Shown here: one piece after another, positions 28,692 to 36,796 of the stretch
How positions within the stretch are numbered: the first letter of the stretch is position 1
Layout of the letters: each line of letters starts with the position of its first letter
NCBI GenBank assembly: GCA_050014595.1
Contig: JBEKDA010000031.1
Coordinates: 1 to 64,000, forward strand
Length of the DNA: 64,000 bases
Reading direction: 5' to 3'
From: PALSA-129 sp050014595
Lineage (GTDB): Bacteria; Acidobacteriota; Terriglobia; Bryobacterales; Bryobacteraceae
The notes under the pieces: generated by a model
What the model saw: only the letters and a program-made list of their open reading frames with translations
Database searches by the model: none
What the model was told of the DNA's origin: nothing
Translations under genes and position numbers: made by a program

Positions 28692-30527
28692 CTACTCTCC
28701 CGGAACGTCGGCCTGCTGTAGCTTCTGCCTGAGGCGTTCGGCCTCCGCCGGGTCGCCGCCGCGTTCGGCCCGGTCAAGGCGCGCCTTCAAGTAGGCGCGA
28801 TACTTCTGTACGCCGTCCTTCTGCGCGACGCGGAACGCTTCTTTGATATCGCCATCGCGCTCCGCTTGCTTGACTCGCGCCTGCAATTCCGAACTGCGGG
28901 TCTCGTCGCTGAGGCGGCGCAGGCTTTCCAGGCACTGGCGTCCATATCCCAGCGTGATCGCCCGGCCCTCCATTTCTTCGGAGAGAATGGCATCCGCCAG
29001 CGCGCTTTGGTCCTCCGGCTCCAGGCGGCTGCTCACCGCGTCGAAGGTGAGCGCGGCGCCGCTGGAGTGCACGCCCAGCACCGCCTGGTAAATGCGGCGC
29101 GTGGCCAGGCGGTCCAGGATGTCGAGCTTTTCCAGATCGGCGAGAAGCTGTTCGCGGCCCTCCACATCGGAAAGGAGCACGCTCAGCAGCCCTTTTTCGT
29201 CGACGCGCACGGGCTCCTTGGGCCGCTCGATGGTGTTTTCCCGGCGATCGGCGACGGTCTTGCGAAAGCTGTCGAGCACCAATCCGCGATCCACCCCGAT
29301 GTAGCCAGCCACATCGTTGGCGATCGCCATGCGCTCCAGCCGGTCGGGAATGCGCTGCACCGCCGGCAGCAGAAACTTGAGAACCTCCACGACGCCTTCG
29401 CTGGTCTTGGTGTCGAACCTGGCGCGCGCCCGGTCCGCCAGCCAATAGAAGTAACCCTTGGCTCGATCGAGCTGTTGCTGGTAAGCCGCCGCGCCGCGCT
29501 CCTTGCAGTACTCGTCGGGGTCCAGATCGGCGTCCAGTTGCAGAATGCGGACCTGCAGGCCCTCATCCAGCAGCAGGCTGATGGAGCGTTCCGCGGCTTT
29601 GGCGCCGGCCGCGTCGGGGTCGAAGTTGACGATAATCTTTTCGGTATGACGCTTGAGCGCCCGCACCTGGTCCTGGGTGAGCGCGGTCCCGCAACTGGCC
29701 ACCACCGGGCGGAAGCCCGCCGCGGTGACGCCGATGGCGTCCATGTAGCCTTCCACCAGCACCGCGCGCTCTTCCTTGCGGATGGCTTCCCTGGCGCGAT
29801 GGAGGTTGTACAACACGTGACTCTTTTTATATATCGGCGTTTCCGGCGAATTCAGGTACTTGGGAATGTCGTCGTCGGCCAGCGCGCGGCCTCCGAATCC
29901 GATAATTTTGCCCGATTCGCTATGGATGGGAAACATGAGGCGGTTGCGGAAATAATCGTAGAAGCTGCCGTCATCGCGCCGGCGCACCAGCCCAGAGGGT
30001 TCCATCTGCGCCGCGGTGAAGCCACGCTGCTCGAGCAGACGAAGCAGAGCGCGCCCGTTGCGATCGGAATAGCCGAGGCCGAACTGCTCGGTGGTTTCGG
30101 GCCGCACGCCGCGGCGGGCCAGATAGGCGCGCGCGATTTCGCCGGAAGCGCCGGCCAGGCCGGCGCGGAAATTCTCCTGCGCCAGTTCGTGCATCTGGTA
30201 GAGGGCTTCGCGCTGGCGGGAATCCTCATCGGCATACTGCGAGCGCTTGGGCATGGGAATGCCGTTGCGCTCGGCCAGGCTCTTGAGCGCCTCGTAAAAG
30301 CTCAGGCCTTCGAGTTCCATGACGAACCGCACCACGTCGCCCTTGGCCTGGCAGCCGAAGCAGTAGTAGAACTGCCGGGTGGCGTGGACCGAAAAAGAAG
30401 GAGTCTTCTCCTGGTGGAACGGGCAGAGGCCGGAATAGCGGTAGGCGCCGGTCTTGCGGAGCCGGACTTTTTCGCCGATGACGCCGACAATATCGACGCG
30501 CGATTTCAGTTCCTCGACGAAGTCCAT
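28692..30527 (-). CDS. dnaG: DNA primase
   Basis: The protein has 611 residues from ATG 30527 (MDFVEELKSRVDIV); an earlier ATG at 30551 adds eight residues. The N-terminal zinc finger uses C35, H38, C56 and C59. The TOPRIM core contains LVEGYMDAIG, SCGTALT and the metal-binding NFDPDAAG. The C-terminal helicase-binding region is shorter and divergent, as is usual. It synthesises RNA primers at the replication fork. It lies upstream of rpoD on the same strand, supporting co-transcription. Confidence 0.97.
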   Translation of the reverse strand: MDFVEELKSRVDIVGVIGEKVRLRKTGAYRYSGLCPFHQEKTPSFSVHATRQFYYCFGCQAKGDVVRFVMELEGLSFYEALKSLAERNGIPMPKRSQYADEDSRQREALYQMHELAQENFRAGLAGASGEIARAYLARRGVRPETTEQFGLGYSDRNGRALLRLLEQRGFTAAQMEPSGLVRRRDDGSFYDYFRNRLMFPIHSESGKIIGFGGRALADDDIPKYLNSPETPIYKKSHVLYNLHRAREAIRKEERAVLVEGYMDAIGVTAAGFRPVVASCGTALTQDQVRALKRHTEKIIVNFDPDAAGAKAAERSISLLLDEGLQVRILQLDADLDPDEYCKERGAAAYQQQLDRAKGYFYWLADRARARFDTKTSEGVVEVLKFLLPAVQRIPDRLERMAIANDVAGYIGVDRGLVLDSFRKTVADRRENTIERPKEPVRVDEKGLLSVLLSDVEGREQLLADLEKLDILDRLATRRIYQAVLGVHSSGAALTFDAVSSRLEPEDQSALADAILSEEMEGRAITLGYGRQCLESLRRLSDETRSSELQARVKQAERDGDIKEAFRVAQKDGVQKYRAYLKARLDRAERGGDPAEAERLRQKLQQADVPGE

Positions 30528-30632
30528 GGCCCCTGGTTCATTATCCCGCATTGTGCCAATCGGTACCGGTGACAGATTCGGCTTAACCGACGATAGCTTG
30601 ACCGCAGCGGCCCCGCCCTCGACACTTCAGTC

Positions 30633-30857
30633 ATGCTCGGCAGCATTCTTCACCATTTGAGCGCCTACGCGCGGGTACTCACCGCAGTGATGCCGTTTCT
30701 ATTGGCCATCACGATCCGGTTCCTCTATGGGAAGAACCGGGTGACACAGGTGCTGTTGTCGATCAGCAGCATGTGGTTCGCCGTCAATGTTTTGCTGGCG
30801 CCGTATTCGGCCGGGATGCAGCGGGACATCGCGCATGTGTGGGCCTGGTTCCGGTAA
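30633..30857 (+). CDS. Small two-helix membrane protein, unknown
   Basis: The protein has 74 residues with two hydrophobic helices (about 12-32 AVMPFLLAITIRFLY; 38-58 VLLSISSMWFAVNVLLAPY), separated by a short basic loop (GKNRVTQ), and a tail with two tryptophans. No convincing ribosome site precedes the ATG. I do not recognise a family. Hydrophobic pattern and position just upstream of tatA make it a plausible small envelope protein. Confidence 0.5.
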   Translation: MLGSILHHLSAYARVLTAVMPFLLAITIRFLYGKNRVTQVLLSISSMWFAVNVLLAPYSAGMQRDIAHVWAWFR

Positions 30858-30905
30858 GCCAAACGGGCATGCGATCCGCTACAATGATAGTGAGAAGGAG
30901 GCCGT

Positions 30906-31091
30906 ATGGAACCCACTGGCATCCAAGCCGCCGGTTTTTTCGGTCTGGGCGGACCTGAGGTAGCTGCACTTTGCGTGCTGGCCGTGCTGTTGTTTGGCGG
31001 CAAGAAGGTTGGTGAACTCGGGAAAGGTCTGGGCGAAGGGATCCGCAACTTCAAGACTGCCTTGAAGGGCGACGAAGAAGAGAAGAAGTAG
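30906..31091 (+). CDS. tatA: Twin-arginine translocase subunit TatA/TatE
   Basis: The protein has 61 residues with the family layout: a short periplasmic start, a single helix (GGPEVAALCVLAVLLFGGKKV), then the hinge and amphipathic helix (GELGKGLGEGIRNFKTAL) and an acidic-basic tail. TatA assembles the pore of the folded-protein export system. GAAGGAGG-type ribosome site lies just upstream. tatB and tatC are not adjacent. A rho-independent terminator follows. Confidence 0.92.
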   Translation: MEPTGIQAAGFFGLGGPEVAALCVLAVLLFGGKKVGELGKGLGEGIRNFKTALKGDEEEKK

Positions 31092-31167
31092 GAAACTGGC
31101 TTCGAGAACAGCCCGCAAGTGGGGCTGGGTCCAGCTCGGCTTCAAGAGATCCAATCCAAGAAAGAAA

Positions 31168-31207
31168 GCCCCGCAGGTCCCGAAGGGCCTTGCGGGGTTT
31201 TGATTTT
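31168..31207 (+). terminator. Rho-independent terminator after tatA
   Basis: CCCCGCA at the left pairs with TGCGGGG at the right around a partly paired GC-rich centre (31169-31197), followed by TTTTGATTTTT on the plus strand. This is the clearest intrinsic terminator in the window. It lies between tatA and the convergent HU gene. Confidence 0.85.
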
Positions 31208-31235
31208 TCCGGCGGACAGCCGCGTCCGCGCGAAA

Positions 31236-31538
31236 CTATTTCTTCTTGGGGGGAACGATGGCGTCCTTGGCGGCCTTGGCCACGCGGAATTTCACGACCT
31301 TCTTGGCCGGAATCTTGATGGCTTCGCCGGTGGCCGGGTTGCGCCCCATGCGGGCCTTGCGATCCTGGCGGACGAGGCGCCCGAGACCGGGCACCACGAA
31401 CACGCCGTTCTTTTTCACTTCAGCGATGGCCATGGCAGCCAGGCCATCCAGGAACCCCCGCGCCGTCTTGTTGCTGACTTCGCAGTGTCCCGCCAGCGCT
31501 TTGACTAGCTGGGTTTGGGTCATTCTTGTAGTTGCCAT
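31236..31538 (-). CDS. HU/IHF-family nucleoid DNA-binding protein
   Basis: The protein has 100 residues. It starts with the HU dimerisation helices (MTQTQLVKALAGHCEVSNKTA, FLDGLAAMAIAEVKKN) and has the beta-arm sequence RMGRNPATGEAIKIPAKKVVKFR. A lysine-rich tail (PPKKK) ends it. It bends and compacts DNA. The ribosome site AAAGGAGA lies five bases before the ATG. The 5' leader carries a small inverted repeat at 31592-31607. Confidence 0.93.
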   Translation of the reverse strand: MATTRMTQTQLVKALAGHCEVSNKTARGFLDGLAAMAIAEVKKNGVFVVPGLGRLVRQDRKARMGRNPATGEAIKIPAKKVVKFRVAKAAKDAIVPPKKK

Positions 31539-31591
31539 AAATCTCCTTTGATTCTCCCGTCAACTTCTCATCGAAACATTTTTGTGCCGCA

Positions 31592-31607
31592 ACGTTCTGG
31601 CGAACGT
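31592..31607. promoter_or_regulatory. Small inverted repeat upstream of the HU gene
   Basis: ACGTTC-TGGC-GAACGT, two perfect 6-base arms, 54 bases upstream of the HU start codon in the 183-base gap 31539-31721. It could bind a dimeric regulator or fold in the leader. The arm order (GTTC, gap, GAAC) is the reverse of a Gram-positive LexA box, so I do not assign it to LexA. Confidence 0.35.
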
Positions 31608-31721
31608 GCGCCGTAATCGATATCAATCATAAGGGAAGGGCAGGGGGATGTAAAGAGACTTTCGCAAGAAAAGCCCGGTTTTTCGCGGTTTTTTTGCCTG
31701 GCGGCGGCTGGAGAGCCCGGT

Positions 31722-32471
31722 TTACGGGCTTTTCACGAAGCCCTGGCCGAGCTGGTAGTGTAAATCCCCCTCACCGAAGGCTGCCGCGGCCTTGTTTTTC
31801 AGCACGCGGAAGCGCACCCGGCCGGGGGCCCGGGCATCCAGCGAGATGCGGACGGCGGCGTACAGTTTGAGCGCCGGACCGCCGGCGGTGGTCTCCGATT
31901 CCGTTGGCGAGGCCTCGGGGCGGGAGCGCAGTTGATTGAGAAAAACGACGACGGCGCCGGTTCTTGCGACAATCCCCGCCAGGCGCCGCAGCCCCGATGC
32001 CAGGACGCGGCTCTGCAAGCCTGGTGCACCCTCTCCCAGGCCAGTTTCCAACTCCAGCCTGGGGATGAGGGCCGCGGCCGAATCCACCACCAGCAAGTCC
32101 ACGGCCTGCGAAGCCGCCAGTTGGCGCAGGATCTCGAGGGCCTGCTCAGCCGATTCGGGCTTGGCCACCGGCAGCCGGTCGATGGATACCCCGAGAGTGG
32201 CGGCGTATGGCGGATCGAAGGCGTGTTCGGCATCGATCCAGGCGGCCGTCAGGCCATGGCTCTGTGCGTGGGCAATCACCTGGAGGGCCAGTGTGGTCTT
32301 GCCGGTGGATGAGGCGCCGAACAGTTCCACAACCCGGCCACGGGGGAATCCTCCGGTGCCGAGAGCCGCGTCGAGGGCCGCAAAACCGGTTGGAATGACG
32401 GCTACCGCAGGGGGCGGGCCCATGCGGGCCAGTCTGAGCCGAATGGCGCGTTGCCGGTCCTGCTCGGTCAT
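31722..32471 (-). CDS. Shortened RecA paralogue
   Basis: The protein has 249 residues and aligns by eye with the RecA core only. Walker A is GASSTGKTT (residues 52-60) in place of GPESSGKTT. The catalytic-Glu block is DAEHAFDP (E82), and Walker B reads DLLVVDSAAALIP. The L2-like segment keeps NQLR and ETTAGG but is changed between them. The N-terminal polymerisation helix and the C-terminal domain of RecA are missing or minimal. It starts 21 bases after recA on the same strand, so the two are probably co-transcribed. It might modulate RecA or resemble ImuA-type accessory proteins; no imuB or dnaE2 is adjacent. Confidence 0.8.
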   Translation of the reverse strand: MTEQDRQRAIRLRLARMGPPPAVAVIPTGFAALDAALGTGGFPRGRVVELFGASSTGKTTLALQVIAHAQSHGLTAAWIDAEHAFDPPYAATLGVSIDRLPVAKPESAEQALEILRQLAASQAVDLLVVDSAAALIPRLELETGLGEGAPGLQSRVLASGLRRLAGIVARTGAVVVFLNQLRSRPEASPTESETTAGGPALKLYAAVRISLDARAPGRVRFRVLKNKAAAAFGEGDLHYQLGQGFVKSP

Positions 32472-32492
32472 GGCTGCTGGGCCGCCGAAAGG

Positions 32493-33557
32493 CTACCTGC
32501 GGGGAGGCGCGGTTTTCGCCGCGGGGGCCGGGGCTTCGGGTGCGGCGGCCGCCGGCTCGGTTTTGACCAACCCCAGGAGTTTGCGCAACTCGGTGTCGAG
32601 GGACTGGCGGATATCCGGGTTGTCCTTGAGGAACTGGCGGGCATTCTCGCGGCCCTGCCCGATGCGTTCCCCTTTGTAGCTGAACCAGGAGCCGCTTTTC
32701 TCCACCAGGTTTTGCGCCACTCCCAGGTCCAGCAGGTCGCCTTCCTTGGAAATGCCCTCGCCGTAGATGATGTCGAATTCGGCTTCGCGGAAGGGCGAGG
32801 CGACCTTGTTCTTGACCACTTTGACTTTGGTGCGGTTTCCGACCACGGCGTCGCCGTCTTTGATGGCGGCGATGCGCCGGATGTCGACGCGCACCGAAGC
32901 GTAGAACTTGAGCGCCCGGCCTCCGGTGGTGGTTTCCGGATTGCCGAACATCACGCCGATTTTTTCGCGGATCTGGTTGATGAAGATCAGGCAGGTGCGC
33001 GACTTGGACACCACCCCGGTGAGCTTGCGCAGGGCTTGCGACATGAGGCGCGCCTGCAGGCCCATATGGCTGTCGCCCATTTCGCCATCCAGCTCGGCCT
33101 TGGGAACCAGCGCCGCCACCGAATCCACCACCAGCACATCGATCTGGCCGGAGCTGGTGAGCGTGTTGGTAATCTCGAGCGCCTGCTCGCCGTAGTCCGG
33201 CTGCGAGACCAGCAGGTTGTCGATATCGACCCCCAGTTTGCGCGCGTAGGTCGGGTCGAGGGCATGCTCGACGTCGATGAATGCGGCGATGCCGCCATTC
33301 CTCTGCGCCTCGGCGATCACCTGGAGAGCAATGGTGGTTTTGCCGGAAGACTCCGGTCCGAAGATTTCAATGACGCGGCCGCGGGGAAAGCCGCCCACGC
33401 CCAAAGCGGCATCCACTGATATCGAACCGCTCGAAATCACCGATACCGGCACGATGGCGTCCTTCGAGCCCAGTCGCAGAATCGAACCCTTGCCAAACTG
33501 CTTCTCGATCTGGCTGAGGGCGGTCTCCAACGCACGCGCGCGCTCTTTTTCGTCCAT
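32493..33557 (-). CDS. recA: Recombinase A
   Basis: The protein has 354 residues, normal for the family. All hallmarks are present: the N-terminal helix (ALSQIEKQFGKGSILRLG), Walker A GPESSGKTT, DVEHALDP, Walker B DVLVVDSVAAL, the L1 loop (GEMGDSHMGLQARLMSQ), the L2 loop (GVMFGNPETTTGG) and an Ala/Pro-rich C-terminus. It drives homologous recombination and the SOS co-protease activity. A TAGGAG site precedes the ATG, and a TACAAT -10-like box lies at 33593-33598. A palindromic repeat begins about 15 bases further upstream. Confidence 0.97.
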   Translation of the reverse strand: MDEKERARALETALSQIEKQFGKGSILRLGSKDAIVPVSVISSGSISVDAALGVGGFPRGRVIEIFGPESSGKTTIALQVIAEAQRNGGIAAFIDVEHALDPTYARKLGVDIDNLLVSQPDYGEQALEITNTLTSSGQIDVLVVDSVAALVPKAELDGEMGDSHMGLQARLMSQALRKLTGVVSKSRTCLIFINQIREKIGVMFGNPETTTGGRALKFYASVRVDIRRIAAIKDGDAVVGNRTKVKVVKNKVASPFREAEFDIIYGEGISKEGDLLDLGVAQNLVEKSGSWFSYKGERIGQGRENARQFLKDNPDIRQSLDTELRKLLGLVKTEPAAAAPEAPAPAAKTAPPRR

Positions 33558-33612
33558 GTCGGGTAAAACTCCTAAAGGTGGGGTGAAAGGTTATTGTAGC
33601 AGCGGATGGGTT

Positions 33613-33716
33613 TCACCGCAGAGACGCGGAGGCGTGGAGAAAACTGAGGAATCTGAGTCTCAACAAGCTTGTTGCTTCTCTCCTGTCTTCTCGGCGCCTC
33701 CGCGTCTCTGCGGTGA
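33613..33716. repeat. 104-bp palindromic element with 22-bp terminal inverted repeats
   Basis: TCACCGCAGAGACGCGGAGG begins the left arm (33613-33634), and its exact inverted copy ends at 33716 (33695-33716), a perfect 22-base match. The centre holds CAACAAGCTTGTTG (33661-33674), itself a palindrome. No ORF lies inside. It fills most of the gap between recA and the gene at 33753. It has the shape of a MITE-like element and probably overlaps the recA upstream promoter region. Confidence 0.8.
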
Positions 33717-33752
33717 GGTCCCGGACGGTATAATCACACCAGAGGTTGTTGG

Positions 33753-34376
33753 ATGGCAGTTCGTCTATTGGCGCTCGGTTTGCTGGCAGGCCTGCTGATG
33801 GGATCTCCGGCCAAGAAGAAGACGGTGGGCACGGCTCGCGGCGAGAACGAGGACCTGGTGCTCGAGGCCACTATCTATGTCGATCCAGCGGACGTCAAAG
33901 AAGTGCTGGGCGACGATCTGGGCGGGCACTACATCGTGGCGGAAGTCAAAGTGGAACCGAAGTACGGCAAAGAGATCGCGATCGACCGCGACGACTTCGT
34001 GCTGCGCACCGACAAGGACGGCGAAAAAGCCAAACCGTTCGTGGGCAGCCAGATTGCCGGACGGGAAGCCCTCATCGTCACGCGCACCGCAGACACGTCG
34101 AACGGGCACCACCCGGCCATCAGCATCGGAGGCATTGGCGGTGGTGTCGGCAGCGGCTCCAGCGACAACGGTCAAGCTAACTCCAAAATCCAGAATGCCG
34201 CCACGGTCAAGGAGAATCCCCTGCAAAAGGAGCTGGACGACAAGGTTTTGGTGGAGGGGAAGACCAAGAGCCCGCTGAGCGGCCTGCTTTATTTTCCGAT
34301 GGAAAAGCAGAAAATGAAGGAACTGGAACTGTACTACGGCGGCAAGGAAAACCGCATCAGTCTGAGGTTCAAATAA
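33753..34376 (+). CDS. Conserved-looking secreted protein, unknown
   Basis: The protein has 207 residues with a short signal-like N-terminus (VRLLALGLLAGLLMG). It has a beta-rich body (LEATIYVDPADVKEVLG, HYIVAEVKVEPK, FVLRTDKDGEK) and a low-complexity Gly/Ser stretch in the middle (about 124-140, IGGIGGGVGSGSS). It ends in a strand motif (LELYYGGKENRISLRF). I do not recognise the family. It stops six bases before the response regulator gene, so it is probably co-transcribed with the two-component system and may be its accessory or target. Confidence 0.7.
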   Translation: MAVRLLALGLLAGLLMGSPAKKKTVGTARGENEDLVLEATIYVDPADVKEVLGDDLGGHYIVAEVKVEPKYGKEIAIDRDDFVLRTDKDGEKAKPFVGSQIAGREALIVTRTADTSNGHHPAISIGGIGGGVGSGSSDNGQANSKIQNAATVKENPLQKELDDKVLVEGKTKSPLSGLLYFPMEKQKMKELELYYGGKENRISLRFK

Positions 34377-34382
34377 ACCCGC

Positions 34383-35099
34383 ATGAGAATCCTGGTGGTT
34401 GAGGACGAGAAGCGAATCGCGGACTTCCTGTGCCGGGGTCTGGAAGGCGCGGGCTACGCCGTGGACGCCGCGCCCACCGGCACGGACGCCCTTGAGAACA
34501 TCCACTCCACGGATTACGACCTGGTGGTGCTGGACCTGATGCTGCCCGATATGGACGGTCTGCAGGTGCTCGAGAGAGTCCGCGACCGCAAGGCCGGCCC
34601 GCCGGTGCTGATTCTGAGCGCACGCGGCGGTCTGGACGATCGCGTCAAGGGTCTCGAACTGGGTGCCGACGATTATCTGGTGAAGCCGTTTGCGTTCGTG
34701 GAGCTGCTGGCGCGCGTGCGCGCCCTGTTGCGGCGCGGCCAGCCCACACCGGAAAAGCTGCAGGTGTCCGATCTGACGCTGGATTGCATCCGCCGCAAGG
34801 TAACGCGCGGCGCCGACGGAATCGATCTGGCGCCCAAGGAGTTCGGCATCCTCGAGTACATGATGCGCAACCGCGGCCGGCCGCTCAGCCGGACCATGAT
34901 CGTGGAACACGTGTGGGACATGGACTACGACGGCCTCACCAACATCGTGGACGTCTACATCCGCCACCTGCGCAGCAAGATCGACGACCGCTTCCCGCAG
35001 AAGCTGATCCAGACCGTGCGCGGCATCGGGTACATGATCGACGTGCCCGATAAACAGGCCGAGCGGCCGGTTGAACCGGCTTCCGAGCGGCAGGTGTAA
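34383..35099 (+). CDS. OmpR/PhoB-family response regulator
   Basis: The protein has 238 residues. The receiver has the acidic pair in VVEDE, the phospho-acceptor D51 in LVVLDLMLPDMDG, and the conserved Lys in DDYLVKPFAF. The C-terminal winged helix carries LTLDCIRRKVTRG, LAPKEFGILEYMMRN and RGIGYMI. It is one base before the histidine kinase gene and clearly forms a pair with it. The stimulus is unknown; the arrangement resembles CusRS/QseBC-type envelope systems. Confidence 0.93.
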   Translation: MRILVVEDEKRIADFLCRGLEGAGYAVDAAPTGTDALENIHSTDYDLVVLDLMLPDMDGLQVLERVRDRKAGPPVLILSARGGLDDRVKGLELGADDYLVKPFAFVELLARVRALLRRGQPTPEKLQVSDLTLDCIRRKVTRGADGIDLAPKEFGILEYMMRNRGRPLSRTMIVEHVWDMDYDGLTNIVDVYIRHLRSKIDDRFPQKLIQTVRGIGYMIDVPDKQAERPVEPASERQV

Positions 35100-35100
35100 G

Positions 35101-36654
35101 GTGATCCGCCGCCGCGACCTTCGCCGCATCAGCCGGGGGCTGCGTTTCCGGCTGACGGCCAGCTATGCGCTGTTCTTCACGGTGCTGCTGATCGGCGCGT
35201 CGTTTCTGTTCGGAATCCGGCTCAACAACACGCTCCAGAAAGAAGCGCACGATGCGCTGACCGATCATTGGGACGCGATGAAAGGCTATCTCCGCATCGA
35301 AAAGAAGCACGAGATCGATGCGGACGAGCGGGCCCTCTGGTACTACGACGAGAATGACACCGAAGAAACCACCATCGTCCTGGACATCAAGAAGATTTAC
35401 ATGGTGGCGGCCGCCGACGGCAAAGTGATCCTCGACGAGGACGACAATCCGGCATACTCCGAGACCTTCAAGGAAATCTTCGACTCCCCGGCGAATATCC
35501 GGGCGCGTGTAGCCAAAGCAAACCCCAATCCAACAGCCCCGAATCCCGGACCGTTTTGGGATACGCGGCGAGATTCCGATGGGGAAGAGTTCCTGATCCG
35601 GTCCGGCATCGTCTGGGATCAAGTGCATCACCGTCCTTACTACGTCTCGCTCGGGTCGCCGCTGGCGCAATACGCCAAGATCCAGAGCGGCTTCACCTGG
35701 ATCTTCATCAGCGTGGTCCCAGGCGCTCTGGTGCTGGGCGGCATCCTGGGATGGTTCATGGCCGGCCGCGCGCTCACTCCGGTGAAGGACGTGGCGCAGG
35801 CCGCGCAGCGCATCTCGGGATCCAACCTGAGCCTGCGCATTCCCACCCGCGAGGCCGGCGACGAGCTGGATTACCTGATCCTCACTTTCAACCGCATGAT
35901 TGAGCGCTTGGAATCTTCCTTCCAGCAAATGAAGCAGTTCTCCACCGACGTTTCGCATGAGCTGCGCACGCCCATCACGGCCATCCGCGGCCAACTCGAA
36001 GTGGCGCTGTTCACCGCCAAGACCACCGAGCAGTACCGCGAAGCCATGTTCAACGCGCTGCAGGATATCGACCGGCTCTCGCAGATTGTGCGCGCGCTGC
36101 TGCTGCTCTCACAGGCGGAATCGGGGCAACTGGCGCTGCAAAAGTCGCGGCTGAATCTGCGCGAAGTGGCGGTGGACCTGGTGGACCAGTTTCAGATTCC
36201 GGCCGAGGCCGCCGGCGTCCGCCTGGAGGCCGATCTGCCCGACGAATGTTTTGTGGAAGGCGACCGCGTGCAGATGGAGCGCATGATCTCCAACCTGCTC
36301 TCGAACGCGCTCAAGTTCACACCCGAAGGCGGCCAGGTGCGGCTGCGCGTGGTTTCTTCGCCGGAGCGGGTGGAGATAGTCGTTGAGGACAACGGCCTCG
36401 GCATCCCGACCGAACACCTGCCGCACATTTTCGACCGCTTCTATCGCGTGCCGGGCTCGGGCACGGCGCCCAATCCGGAGCAGGGCCTGGGGCTGGGGTT
36501 GAGCTTCGTGGCGTGGATCGTGAAGGCGCATCACGGCAAGGTCGAAGTCGATAGCGCTCCCGGCAAGGGCTCCCGGTTCACCATCACGCTGCCCGCGTTG
36601 GGTGTGGCGCCGGACACGCTGGAACTGGCGGGCGAGCCGGCCGGCCGCTCCTGA
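35101..36654 (+). CDS. Membrane sensor histidine kinase
   Basis: The protein has 517 residues from GTG 35101, directly after the regulator stop; the frame is open further back but overlaps that gene. TM1 lies at about 18-38 (ASYALFFTVLLIGASFLFG). A periplasmic sensor of about 160 residues and TM2 at about 200-222 follow. HAMP comes next, then the dimerisation domain with H286 (STDVSHELRTPITAIRG) and the ATPase domain (N box NLLSNALKF, G1 EDNGLGIP, F box FDRFYRV, G2 GLGLGLSFV). It phosphorylates the adjacent OmpR-type regulator. Confidence 0.94.
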   Translation: MIRRRDLRRISRGLRFRLTASYALFFTVLLIGASFLFGIRLNNTLQKEAHDALTDHWDAMKGYLRIEKKHEIDADERALWYYDENDTEETTIVLDIKKIYMVAAADGKVILDEDDNPAYSETFKEIFDSPANIRARVAKANPNPTAPNPGPFWDTRRDSDGEEFLIRSGIVWDQVHHRPYYVSLGSPLAQYAKIQSGFTWIFISVVPGALVLGGILGWFMAGRALTPVKDVAQAAQRISGSNLSLRIPTREAGDELDYLILTFNRMIERLESSFQQMKQFSTDVSHELRTPITAIRGQLEVALFTAKTTEQYREAMFNALQDIDRLSQIVRALLLLSQAESGQLALQKSRLNLREVAVDLVDQFQIPAEAAGVRLEADLPDECFVEGDRVQMERMISNLLSNALKFTPEGGQVRLRVVSSPERVEIVVEDNGLGIPTEHLPHIFDRFYRVPGSGTAPNPEQGLGLGLSFVAWIVKAHHGKVEVDSAPGKGSRFTITLPALGVAPDTLELAGEPAGRS

Positions 36655-36796
36655 AACCCAAAAAAGGGCCGCCCCTGCTAACGTAGATGAGGTTTAAGCT
36701 TCCGACAGAGTTTAAGACTCTCACCCGCGCGAAACTGCTACAATCCAGGTTCGTGCTCCGCGGCGCTGCCGGGGAGCAGCCGCCACAAATCGCGCC

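Noticed and set aside
31592..31607. LexA box upstream of HU
   Set aside because: The half-sites are in the opposite order to GAAC-N4-GTTC, so the motif does not fit.
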